Origin: a virus
Strand: one strand, 5' to 3'
IMG/VR virus record: IMGVR_UViG_3300025141_014189
Coordinates: 1-24,363 of that record
DNA: 24,363 nt
Position numbers and translations under genes: made by a program. This document shows, piece by piece, positions 1 through 6,281 of the stretch (position 1 is the first letter of the stretch; the number at the start of each line of letters is the position of its first letter). Under the pieces are notes generated by a model that ran no database searches, was not told where the DNA came from, and was given only the letters and a program-made list of their open reading frames with translations.

Positions 1-283
1 TCCAATCATCAAGCGAAGGAACAAAATAAAACTCTACACCATAAAGCTGCCGATACTTCTTGCCGGCTTTTTGCATTTTGACTGTGTGTGCTCGGGCATG
101 TGCCAATCCGGATCCATTACCGTGATCAGTTAGCGCCCAGGAGTCCATACCTTGAGATTCTGAGAGGATAAAATCAATATGTTCTTTAGGATAACCCAGT
201 CCATCAAAAGTACTAAATGATGAGTGTGCATGAAGTCCCGTAAATCGGGTTGGGGGTTTTACTAAATTTAACTTTGATTTCAC
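1..283 (-). CDS. dnaE: DNA polymerase III alpha-type (DnaE), PHP domain, 3' end outside window
   Basis: This is the N-terminal 94 residues of a protein that runs off the left edge. It starts at GTG (281-283), with GGAGA six bases upstream. The sequence carries the PHP-domain signature of bacterial replicative polymerases: LHAHSSFSTFDG near residue 17 (the HxH metal ligands) and ALTDHGNGSG near residue 50 (the DH ligands), followed by YGVEFYF, which matches the usual IGCE.Y strand. In DnaE this domain precedes the palm and fingers and often has phosphoesterase or proofreading activity. A hairpin terminator lies just upstream, so the gene may begin a new transcript or depend on readthrough. The alternative is a stand-alone PHP phosphoesterase. 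The polymerase core is outside the window, so the polymerase call rests only on resemblance of the N-terminus. Confidence 0.75.
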   Translation of the reverse strand, partial: MKSKLNLVKPPTRFTGLHAHSSFSTFDGLGYPKEHIDFILSESQGMDSWALTDHGNGSGLAHARAHTVKMQKAGKKYRQLYGVEFYFVPSLDDW

Positions 284-299
284 TATTTTCTCCAGATAC

Positions 300-332
300 A
301 AAAATGGCCTGGTATTATTATAACACCAGACC
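300..332 (-). terminator. Rho-independent terminator between epimerase and dnaE
   Basis: Positions 306-332 form a 12-bp stem with a 3-base loop (UAA). On the minus strand it is followed by AUUUUUGU. Two of the pairs are G-U on the minus strand and would be C-A mismatches on the plus strand, which indicates that the minus-strand RNA is the functional one. It lies 24 bases past the epimerase stop and 17 bases before the dnaE ribosome-binding region. Confidence 0.8.
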
Positions 333-355
333 TGGTTATTTACACGGCGTGAATA

Positions 356-1336
356 CTAAATGTTTGAGTTATAAAACTTTGTAAGATCAATGCCTTCTTT
401 CTCAGCCCTATTTAAATGAACTAAAGGATTATAGTCTAGATCTGATGATACGATCGAATTATAGACAAGGTGTATCCCATCACGCAAAGATATTTTGGGA
501 GACCAGCCTGTGTCGTTTCTAAACTTTTCAGAACTCAACATATGATTCCCCAAATAGTCTGTCTCTGGGTGCCATTGAATTGTCCCACTTATTTTTGAGC
601 TCACTATCTCAGACAGCATCTCAACAATCTTTAGGGTCACATAAGGAGTCTCTGCAGCGATGTTGTAATCTTTGCCCCACAGCCCTTTCTCACATCCTAA
701 AACAACACCATTACAAAAGTCACTTACGTGAAGATAGTCTTTTATTTTGCTTGGATTTAAAAACATCGGTAGACTATCATGATTATTGAGATAAGAATAG
801 ATCGATTTGGCAATCAACGAATTCATATCACCTTCACCACCGTAGGCAAAAAGAGGTCGAGTAACCAACCAATCTTTGGCATGACTTGTTATTACGTGTT
901 CACCTGCCATTTTTTGACTCCCATAAAAAGTCATAGGCTTAATAGAAGACGTCTCTGTAATTTTTTCTGTTTGATACTTTGCAGTATCATAGATGACTGT
1001 TGTTCCCATGTAACATATAGGAACACCTGAAATCTTGCTAGCCATAGCAAGATTATATGACCCTACAACATTTGTAAGAGAAGACTCTTTCGGATTTAGT
1101 GCAACGACATCAGTTCCTACAACAGCAGCATTGTGTACAACTACATCAACATTCAAATTCTTTAAATGCCATGCCCAAACTTCTGCAGAGTTCCTGTGTA
1201 CGCATACCTCGCCTGTTGTCTGCAGTTTGAGAATATTAGCATCTTCAATGTAAACTACAGTATGACCTGCTTTTTCAAACGATAGTGCTAAATTGCGTGC
1301 GATAAATCCAGATTCGCCCGTGATAAGAATTCTCAT
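356..1336 (-). CDS. NAD(P)-dependent epimerase/dehydratase (extended SDR)
   Basis: A 326-residue protein of usual length for sugar-nucleotide epimerases, dehydratases and reductases. It opens with the Rossmann strand MRILITGESGFIA, the GxxGxxA dinucleotide-binding motif. A serine/threonine-rich active-site strand (MGTTVIYD, about residue 110) is followed by the catalytic YxxxK as Y138-GSQ-K142. The C-terminal half should bind a nucleotide-sugar, but the substrate cannot be read from sequence. The ATG lies five bases after the stop of the deoxyribosyltransferase-like gene, so the two are probably cotranscribed, and a terminator follows. Phages use such enzymes to make sugars for surface or DNA decoration, or to alter host polysaccharide. 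No glycosyltransferase is visible in this window, so its partner is unknown. Confidence 0.88.
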   Translation of the reverse strand: MRILITGESGFIARNLALSFEKAGHTVVYIEDANILKLQTTGEVCVHRNSAEVWAWHLKNLNVDVVVHNAAVVGTDVVALNPKESSLTNVVGSYNLAMASKISGVPICYMGTTVIYDTAKYQTEKITETSSIKPMTFYGSQKMAGEHVITSHAKDWLVTRPLFAYGGEGDMNSLIAKSIYSYLNNHDSLPMFLNPSKIKDYLHVSDFCNGVVLGCEKGLWGKDYNIAAETPYVTLKIVEMLSEIVSSKISGTIQWHPETDYLGNHMLSSEKFRNDTGWSPKISLRDGIHLVYNSIVSSDLDYNPLVHLNRAEKEGIDLTKFYNSNI

Positions 1337-1341
1337 AAGAT

Positions 1342-1854
1342 CTACTCGATAGATTTGTCGTAAGGTTCTACAATAAGCTGTCCTAATTCATGACATCTAT
1401 TGAGATAATCCTCAAGGTCTTCGAAGGATGTACAAACCTTAACACCACTTCGAGCCAACATCAAATTAAATTTGGCACCTTCCGGGAGACCTGCACAAAA
1501 GTATATAATTGGTTTCTGATGTGCAAAGGCAAACCCTGCTTCCCAAATTGTCCCGATATCTTTATCTCTTGTATTTACCAACAAAAAATCTGAAGTTGCA
1601 ATGTGCTCAAGATTTCCTCTAAAGGTTGCTGTCTGTACTTCTTCAGATGCATCTGGTGGGCAAACAAATATTCTTCTTGGGCTTGCCAGGTCGATCCACT
1701 CCCTGCTATCGAATACTCCTTCAAGCATTGTCAACTCTTCAGCAGCTGCTGGACTAAACCATCCAGAAGCAAGATATACTTTTACTTTTGGGATCCTTTC
1801 GGATGTTACTTCTTCTCGATCTCTATTGTTTTGTGTTGTTTCTTCAGTTAACAT
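1342..1854 (-). CDS. Nucleoside 2-deoxyribosyltransferase-like protein
   Basis: About 170 residues. The chosen start is the ATG at 1854, because AGGA lies seven bases upstream and overlaps the thyX stop; a longer frame from 1908 has no ribosome-binding site and would overlap thyX by 47 bases. The N-terminal 20 residues are polar. Then comes a Rossmann-like strand KVKVYLASGWFS (residues 24-34), the usual opening of this family, and later LLVNTRDKDIGTIWEAGFAFA (91-111), matching the D.GT..E.G.A segment with the probable catalytic Glu105. Family members swap the base on 2'-deoxyribonucleosides or hydrolyse deoxynucleoside monophosphates. Placement directly after ThyX and a nucleotide phosphatase fusion suggests work on the deoxynucleotide pool. 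The exact substrate is unknown, and a related hydrolase is possible. Confidence 0.75.
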   Translation of the reverse strand: MLTEETTQNNRDREEVTSERIPKVKVYLASGWFSPAAAEELTMLEGVFDSREWIDLASPRRIFVCPPDASEEVQTATFRGNLEHIATSDFLLVNTRDKDIGTIWEAGFAFAHQKPIIYFCAGLPEGAKFNLMLARSGVKVCTSFEDLEDYLNRCHELGQLIVEPYDKSIE

Positions 1855-1861
1855 TTTTTTC

Positions 1862-2836
1862 CTATTCATTTTCCAGGGTGTAGTTGTTTTTAAGTTGATT
1901 AAATTCACTCATAAGATCTCTCCACATTGTAGTGAAGACTTTTTCTCCCATCCCATGAGTTCCGTTAAGATCTTCTCGCCGACCTTGATAGATGGTATCT
2001 TGAGGATGATAATCAAATGTGTCATTCTTGTCTTCAGGCCAGTAAAGATTAGTACCTCGACTAATCCACTTATCTCCCTCTTTTATTCTGAATGTTTTGA
2101 TATAGTGTACATCTGGCGCATTAAAATTAAAAACTTGTGTTAACTCTGGGATTGCCTTACATGCCTCTATCGCCATTCGTGCAGCCAAAATATTATCAGC
2201 AGCCGGCTGAATCTGCACATCTTGACGTTGTCTGACAAATCCGATAAGATCCTTGAGGTTCAGTCTCATATAATAAAAAGACGTCATACACTTAGGGAGA
2301 ATCATTCTGGCGTCCATCATTGATATAACTTTGGAATCAGTCATTTCTGCATATAGCTGTTTTGATTCTTCAACAAGTTTACACCATCTTTCTAGAAAGT
2401 CCGGAGAGTTTTCTACAGACTCAGGCACAACTGCAGGATCATCTCGAAGATCTCTGTCACCTGTGCACTGTGCGGCAAAGGAGCCGGCACGGTGTCTAAT
2501 AATGTGTGTTACTTCCTGAAAAGAAAGACCTGATAGTCTGAATGTGAATCCTAAGCATTCCATCGGCGTCGGCAACGCACGAAACTGCATGACATCGAGA
2601 AGATTCTTACTCTTAATTTTAGGATCGACTCCGGTTGAGGAGACATCTTGTGGATTGTCCGCCCAAGTCGCCTTTACATAATGCCACGCTACATCCCTTG
2701 CCTGTTCTGATGTGGGTGCATCAATCAGCTCTACTGTAAGTGCCTTAAGATTGTTTTGATATTGTGTTGTCGGCTCGCGGCCGAACTTAAGCTCCATTGG
2801 GAGCTCAATAGGTTCCAAGTCAGTATTTTGTGGCAT
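1862..2836 (-). CDS. thyX: Flavin-dependent thymidylate synthase ThyX
   Basis: 324 residues from the ATG at 2836, which has a strong GGAGG eight bases upstream; an upstream in-frame start near 2911 is unlikely. ThyX converts dUMP to dTMP with methylene-tetrahydrofolate, FAD and NADPH. The ThyX signature is present but altered: RHR at 114-116, then AGSFAAQ, then CTGDR. The canonical form is RHR, seven residues, S-x-R, so the activating serine position is Cys124 and the arginine is displaced by two residues. A second conserved segment, ARMILPKCMTSF (about 176-187), and the later arginine/glutamine-rich helix with FVRQRQDVQIQ (200-210) support the family. The protein is longer than typical ThyX (about 220-250 residues), with extensions at both ends. 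It works naturally with the dUTPases in this window. Confidence 0.88.
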   Translation of the reverse strand: MPQNTDLEPIELPMELKFGREPTTQYQNNLKALTVELIDAPTSEQARDVAWHYVKATWADNPQDVSSTGVDPKIKSKNLLDVMQFRALPTPMECLGFTFRLSGLSFQEVTHIIRHRAGSFAAQCTGDRDLRDDPAVVPESVENSPDFLERWCKLVEESKQLYAEMTDSKVISMMDARMILPKCMTSFYYMRLNLKDLIGFVRQRQDVQIQPAADNILAARMAIEACKAIPELTQVFNFNAPDVHYIKTFRIKEGDKWISRGTNLYWPEDKNDTFDYHPQDTIYQGRREDLNGTHGMGEKVFTTMWRDLMSEFNQLKNNYTLENE

Positions 2837-2867
2837 TGTTTCCTCCGTGCCGATTAATAAAGAAATA

Positions 2868-3116
2868 TTAGATACGTTGTTTGAGTTGTTCAAGTAAATC
2901 ATCTGTAGCATTTCGATAGCCTAGTCGATTAAATGCTGTGTCTCCCATGCTCATCCACAAAGAAAACAAAAAATCATCGTATACATCAACAAGTCTCTCT
3001 GCAACGTGACTTGGAATACTTTCGACAGTATGTGGGCCATCTCCTAGGTTTCCTTCTAAACGACTCTCCACAATCTTACTCAACCTCTTGAGGCAATAGT
3101 CCCTTGATAATTCCAC
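2868..3116 (-). CDS. Hypothetical small protein
   Basis: 82 residues from a GTG start at 3114-3116, chosen because GGAGG sits exactly six bases upstream, inside the end of the preceding fusion gene (41-base overlap). I do not recognise the family. The protein is mixed charged and helical in appearance, with a basic N-terminus (residues about 5-16), a GDGPHT turn and a middle part containing DVYDDFLFSLWMSMGD. There is no signal peptide and no cysteine cluster. It sits between the pyrophosphatase-HAD fusion and thyX with a 31-base gap to thyX, so it is expected to be cotranscribed with nucleotide-metabolism genes. The frame continues upstream through a TTG at 3140, but that codon lacks a ribosome-binding site. 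Confidence 0.6.
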   Translation of the reverse strand: MELSRDYCLKRLSKIVESRLEGNLGDGPHTVESIPSHVAERLVDVYDDFLFSLWMSMGDTAFNRLGYRNATDDLLEQLKQRI

Positions 3117-4023
3117 TGATATCCTCCGTTTCCCAATCAAATGTTATTATGTTTTCATCTTCCCAAACATCTTTATTGTATGCTCTTTTAGGCACTAGTA
3201 CAGGAATACCATGCTGAGCATATTCTGAAGCGTTCTTTGGCGAATCATCAACAGCGCAGACAATCTTTCCCTGATTGAAAAAATCCTTATCAGACAACCA
3301 CCTGTACTTTTCTGCATCTAAAGCTACTGAGTTGTATGGAATCTTTGTTTTTTCTAGCCACAAATAAGTGTCATATAGACATTTTAGATTTTCCTTGGGA
3401 CGAGCTGTCAAAAGGTGAATCCAGAAGCCCGAGTCTTGCAAAGTCTTGATTGCTTCCACTACTAAATTATTTAAAGGAAGGGACCGGATACCCCCTTCTT
3501 TAATGAAAATCATGTATGCTTCTTCAATAGAAATGTCACCTACACTTCCCTGAACATAATAGCTGGGGTCTTCAACGTCGAGTGTTACATCAAACTTTGT
3601 CTTTACCCACGAAAAGAAACCTTCTCTAAATCTCGCCAAGACGTCGTCAATATCAACAACAACGACAGGTTGTCCGGACCAATTTTGAATTCCCCTGGTT
3701 TCTCTATCCCACAAAAAAGCCTCTCTAGACTCATAAGCATCCAGAAATTCGCCAGCTGTCATGTCCCATAGATTCAATGTTGCCAAGCAATAACGAATTA
3801 CGTCAACAGTCTCATATAGAATTTTTTGCCGTTTTGTTTCTGTTTTGATAGGCTGATGGTCTTTATAATAAACAGCATCAGCAAGGCATGAAACTTCAGA
3901 ATGAAGAGCTAGTGCAAAGATCTTGTGTCTCTCAACACGCTCCTCTTCTGTAAGAACTTCCGATTTAAAAAAAAGATCAGAAAATTTCTTTTGATCCTTC
4001 ATCATCTTTTCGAATTTACTCAT
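3076..4023 (-). CDS. All-alpha NTP pyrophosphatase (dUTPase/MazG-like) fused to HAD nucleotidase
   Basis: 315 residues with two domains. Residues 1-110 resemble the dimeric dUTPase/MazG all-alpha fold: LHSEVSCLADAVYY (Glu43) and ETVDVIRYCLATLNLW (Glu71, Asp74) give the two metal-binding ExxE/ExxD helices. Residues 118-310 are a HAD-family hydrolase: VVVDIDDVLARF (nucleophile Asp124, acid Asp126), LLTARP (Thr206, motif II), and AVDDSPKN (Asp259/Asp260, motif IV). This HAD type resembles phage and mitochondrial 5'-deoxynucleotidases. Together the two halves could take a dNTP to dNMP and on to deoxynucleoside. The ATG at 4023 has AAGGAG eleven bases upstream. It heads the run that includes thyX and the deoxyribosyltransferase-like gene. 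Domain calls are from motifs; the substrate is inferred. Confidence 0.75.
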   Translation of the reverse strand: MSKFEKMMKDQKKFSDLFFKSEVLTEEERVERHKIFALALHSEVSCLADAVYYKDHQPIKTETKRQKILYETVDVIRYCLATLNLWDMTAGEFLDAYESREAFLWDRETRGIQNWSGQPVVVVDIDDVLARFREGFFSWVKTKFDVTLDVEDPSYYVQGSVGDISIEEAYMIFIKEGGIRSLPLNNLVVEAIKTLQDSGFWIHLLTARPKENLKCLYDTYLWLEKTKIPYNSVALDAEKYRWLSDKDFFNQGKIVCAVDDSPKNASEYAQHGIPVLVPKRAYNKDVWEDENIITFDWETEDISGIIKGLLPQEVE

Positions 4024-4135
4024 ATTAATTTCTACTCCTTTATAAATGTAGACTTATGTTACCAGATGAACATTTTTAATATGCACATGATCAAGATAAA
4101 CGTTATTTTTTAATAGTTATCTTAGGGCCCCTTTA
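4024..4135. other. Divergent intergenic region between the minus-strand fusion gene and plus-strand hemolysin III
   Basis: This 112-base AT-rich stretch separates the only plus-strand gene from the divergently read fusion gene, so it should carry a promoter in each direction. On the minus strand the AAGGAG ribosome-binding site at about 4034-4040 is clear. I see a TTGATC and several TATTAA-like and TATAAATG-like hexamers, but none with convincing spacing, so no promoter is called. GGGCCC at about 4125-4130 is a short palindrome just before the plus-strand ATG. Confidence 0.4.
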
Positions 4136-4756
4136 ATGTACACAGCCGAAGAAGAAGTCATCAACTCTGCAACGCACTTTTTATCAGCGATTGCCTCTGC
4201 CCTCTTTACGATCCTTATAGTGGGTAATACGAGCTTGTCGGGCATGCAAACCCTCGGAATATTTTTAGTAGGTTTGACAGGAACCTGGACATTTTTATCT
4301 TCATATTTGTATCACTCTTCCAAGAAAAGTCATAAAAGAATCCGGAACCAAATCCTAGACAAATCTTCTATCTACATTATGATTGGAGGCAATGGCGCGG
4401 GTGTCTGTATGTTGAGCTCTTCGTCTGTAACATCACTAATATTCTGTTTACTCTTGGTATCTATCTCATGTCTTTTAGCAGCGAACTTTTGCCTAAAACC
4501 CAAAGTCACTGAGACTTTCACTCTTACATCGTATTTACTGCTAGGCTGGCTTGCAGTTATACCTGCATCTGGACTTTTAATGCCCAGTAAATTCACAGAT
4601 CTCCCCCAGCTTATTTTTCTTTTAGGCGGAGGTGTCGCTTATAGTTTAGGTGTGGTATTTTACGTGAGTGAAAAAAAATGGTACCACACTGTATGGCATG
4701 GATTTACTATGTTAGGCTTTGGCTTACATCTGGCAGGATGTTACTACTGTCTCTAG
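4136..4756 (+). CDS. Hemolysin III / PAQR-family membrane protein
   Basis: 206 residues, mostly hydrophobic, with about seven predicted membrane helices. Family motifs are in order: EEEVINSATHF (E, N10, H14) at the start, SSYLYHS with H60 in the second helix, LDKSSIYIMIGGNGAG (D75) and, near the end, WYHTVWHGF with H184 and H188. The conserved histidines and aspartate are the zinc ligands of the PAQR fold, whose bacterial members are called hemolysin III, YqfA or TrhA and act in membrane or lipid homeostasis. It is the only plus-strand gene here and ends on a CTAG shared with the opposing gene, so it looks like an added accessory gene (moron). No good Shine-Dalgarno is visible before the ATG. 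Cytolytic activity is not implied by the family name. Confidence 0.85.
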   Translation: MYTAEEEVINSATHFLSAIASALFTILIVGNTSLSGMQTLGIFLVGLTGTWTFLSSYLYHSSKKSHKRIRNQILDKSSIYIMIGGNGAGVCMLSSSSVTSLIFCLLLVSISCLLAANFCLKPKVTETFTLTSYLLLGWLAVIPASGLLMPSKFTDLPQLIFLLGGGVAYSLGVVFYVSEKKWYHTVWHGFTMLGFGLHLAGCYYCL

Positions 4757-5130
4757 TACCCATTTTTCAAACGACTGTGAATCTTCACATCTTTCTTAAC
4801 ATATGCGTCATAAAGATCGTCAGGAGATACTCCCACAAGAACAAGCATGCTTAAAAAATAATTGAAAGCATCAACCACTTCTTCTAGAAATTCATCCCTA
4901 TCTACTTCTGGTTTGTCTGTGTCTCTATGGGGTTTCCAGTTCTTGAGATGACCCAATGCTTCAAACATTTCTTCAACACCCTTAAGTGCTAAATCTCGTA
5001 TTACCTGCTGTGATTGTTTTGACGTAATATCAACAGGCCAGCTAGGATAAGTTCCAGGCTTAACTCTTTCAATACTTGCCATAAACTCTTTTCTCAGCAA
5101 GAACAAGCTATCAAGTTTATCATTACTCAT
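4753..5130 (-). CDS. All-alpha NTP pyrophosphatase (dimeric dUTPase/MazG-like)
   Basis: 125 residues. The core is two helices with metal-binding acids: LALKGVEEMFEALGHL (Glu53/Glu54) and EFLEEVVDAFNYFLSML (Glu83/Glu84 and Asp87), followed by GVSPDDLYDAYVKKDVKIHSRLKNGY, whose end (K..x.N..R...GY) matches phage dimeric dUTPases. Such enzymes cut dUTP, or another dNTP, to the monophosphate and pyrophosphate, protecting DNA from uracil and supplying dUMP to ThyX. Its start overlaps the preceding 73-aa gene by eight bases (ATGAGTAA), implying coupled translation. Its stop shares CTAG with the convergent hemolysin III gene. It is a second copy of the fold in the window, distinct from the N-terminal domain of the HAD fusion. 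Substrate could be dCTP rather than dUTP. Confidence 0.78.
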   Translation of the reverse strand: MSNDKLDSLFLLRKEFMASIERVKPGTYPSWPVDITSKQSQQVIRDLALKGVEEMFEALGHLKNWKPHRDTDKPEVDRDEFLEEVVDAFNYFLSMLVLVGVSPDDLYDAYVKKDVKIHSRLKNGY

Positions 5131-5344
5131 CAGGTGTCATTGTCTCGGCTTGTGCTTGAAGCTTCTTGAGATTTTCATTAAATGTTTCCAAATAAGACTC
5201 TGATGGTACTAACTTATTGGAATTTTCATCCAAGGTAAGTCGTAGTGTTCGAATCTGGTCTGAAACATCTGTTCCTGTTAAAATTCCCAGCTGCATTAGC
5301 TGGACGATCTGTGCAATAGACATATCTGAAAGTTTGTATTCCAT
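5123..5344 (-). CDS. Hypothetical small helical protein
   Basis: 73 residues from the ATG at 5344, chosen because AAAGGAG lies five bases upstream; a longer frame from 5395 would overlap the glycosylase gene and lacks such a site. I do not recognise the family. The sequence has a short repeat-like start (MSIAQIVQLMQLGILTG) that looks like a small helix-turn-helix-sized unit, followed by a charged C-terminal helix (SESYLETFNENLKKLQAQAE) that could form a coiled coil. No membrane segment, cysteine motif or signal peptide. It lies 10 bases after the Fpg stop and overlaps the next gene by eight bases, so it is part of the same transcript. Confidence 0.7.
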   Translation of the reverse strand: MEYKLSDMSIAQIVQLMQLGILTGTDVSDQIRTLRLTLDENSNKLVPSESYLETFNENLKKLQAQAETMTPDE

Positions 5345-5354
5345 TTTTTCTCCT

Positions 5355-6161
5355 TTACTTTTGCTTATCAGGGGCCCAATGGGTTTTTCTACCATCGGGT
5401 GTTGAGGTTTTGATTACTCTGTTACCTTCTGCATCCATTTTACGATTATAACATAAAAATCGGCTGGAGTAATCCCCGGGCGCCCCAGAAAAATTCTTGT
5501 GTGTTAAAAAAGTTGCTCCCCCAAACTTATAAGATGTTTTCATAACATCTCTAATAGCTTCGTAAAGCAACAAAAGATCTATATCACTAATGTCAGATAC
5601 ATTTCGTCCTGGATTTATGCCAGCTAACCATAAAGACTCTGCTTTAATATAATTTCCTACGCCGGCGACGATACTTTGATTCATCAATACCTTTGTGATG
5701 TTCCATCCATCCTTCTTGCGTATTTTTTCCAAAAAATCATTTCCAGTAAAATTATCATCAAACATATCAGGTCCCAACTTTTCTAACTTTTTTTTAAGTT
5801 TATGCGGACCATAGACAAACTTTAAAGTTCCAAAATTTCTCTGGTCATTAAAGTAAACAAAACTATTGTCTTCCATTGTAAGCTGGACTCTAGAATGCTT
5901 TGTCTTCTTGACACTCCACTGACCTGTCATGCCTAACGTGGACCAGATATTGTTTCCGGAAGATGTCAAGATGTATAGAAACTTTCCGTGGACACCAACA
6001 CCTATAATTTTTGATGGCAGACTTTCTGTCATTAGATTAAATCCGTCAATAGGCTTCTTAGTATATCGTCCAGAAATTATCTCGACCCTCTTTAGTGTTT
6101 TGCCTGAGGTCATTTTTGCCAAGTCTTTTCCCATTTTTTTAACTTCGGGTCCTTCAGGCAT
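5355..6161 (-). CDS. Formamidopyrimidine-DNA glycosylase / endonuclease VIII family (zincless finger)
   Basis: 268 residues, the normal length for Fpg/Nei. It begins MPEGPEV, giving the catalytic Pro2 and Glu3 after Met removal. GKFLYIL (Lys60) is the conserved lysine strand, DQRNFGTLKF (about 106-115) is the strand that fills the gap left by the flipped base, and WNITKVLMNQSIVAGVGNYIKAE (153-175) is the helix-two-turn-helix with Asn170. The C-terminal finger keeps the DNA-contacting arginine (STPDGRKTH, Arg258) but has only one cysteine (Cys237) in place of the four zinc cysteines, so it is a zincless finger as in NEIL1 and some viral and plant members. It excises oxidised purines or pyrimidines. 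AAGGGTG precedes the ATG. Confidence 0.9.
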   Translation of the reverse strand: MPEGPEVKKMGKDLAKMTSGKTLKRVEIISGRYTKKPIDGFNLMTESLPSKIIGVGVHGKFLYILTSSGNNIWSTLGMTGQWSVKKTKHSRVQLTMEDNSFVYFNDQRNFGTLKFVYGPHKLKKKLEKLGPDMFDDNFTGNDFLEKIRKKDGWNITKVLMNQSIVAGVGNYIKAESLWLAGINPGRNVSDISDIDLLLLYEAIRDVMKTSYKFGGATFLTHKNFSGAPGDYSSRFLCYNRKMDAEGNRVIKTSTPDGRKTHWAPDKQK

Positions 6162-6237
6162 AATTCACCCTTACCCACTCAATACATGTATCTTCTTGAA
6201 GAATCTGCATGGGAGATTTGGGTATTCTTTGGTCCAT
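6154..6237 (-). CDS. Candidate 27-aa micro-ORF upstream of the glycosylase
   Basis: A frame of 27 residues beginning MDQRIPKSPMQIL and ending IEWVRVNYA. Its TGA overlaps the glycosylase ATG (ATGCCTGA, eight-base overlap), the same style of overlap as several real genes here. It has no good ribosome-binding site: AGGA lies 15 bases before the ATG. A different frame in the same 120-base gap (6171-6260) opens directly after the VWA gene stop and would give 29 residues from an internal ATG. I prefer the overlapping one because of the stop/start coupling. It may equally be non-coding. Confidence 0.3.
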   Translation of the reverse strand: MDQRIPKSPMQILQEDTCIEWVRVNYA

Positions 6238-6281
6238 ACAAGAATTTTATTATCCTGCATGAAGGTGTATAAAAAATAGAA

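Noticed and set aside
1601-2143. Plus-strand frame of 180 codons
   Set aside because: It lies antisense to the thyX and deoxyribosyltransferase-like genes, which have clear family motifs, and has no ribosome-binding site or recognisable product.
4021-4050. T4-like late promoter TATAAATG on the plus strand at about 4041
   Set aside because: It is far (about 90 bases) from the hemolysin III ATG, occurs once only, and coincides with the minus-strand ribosome-binding area.
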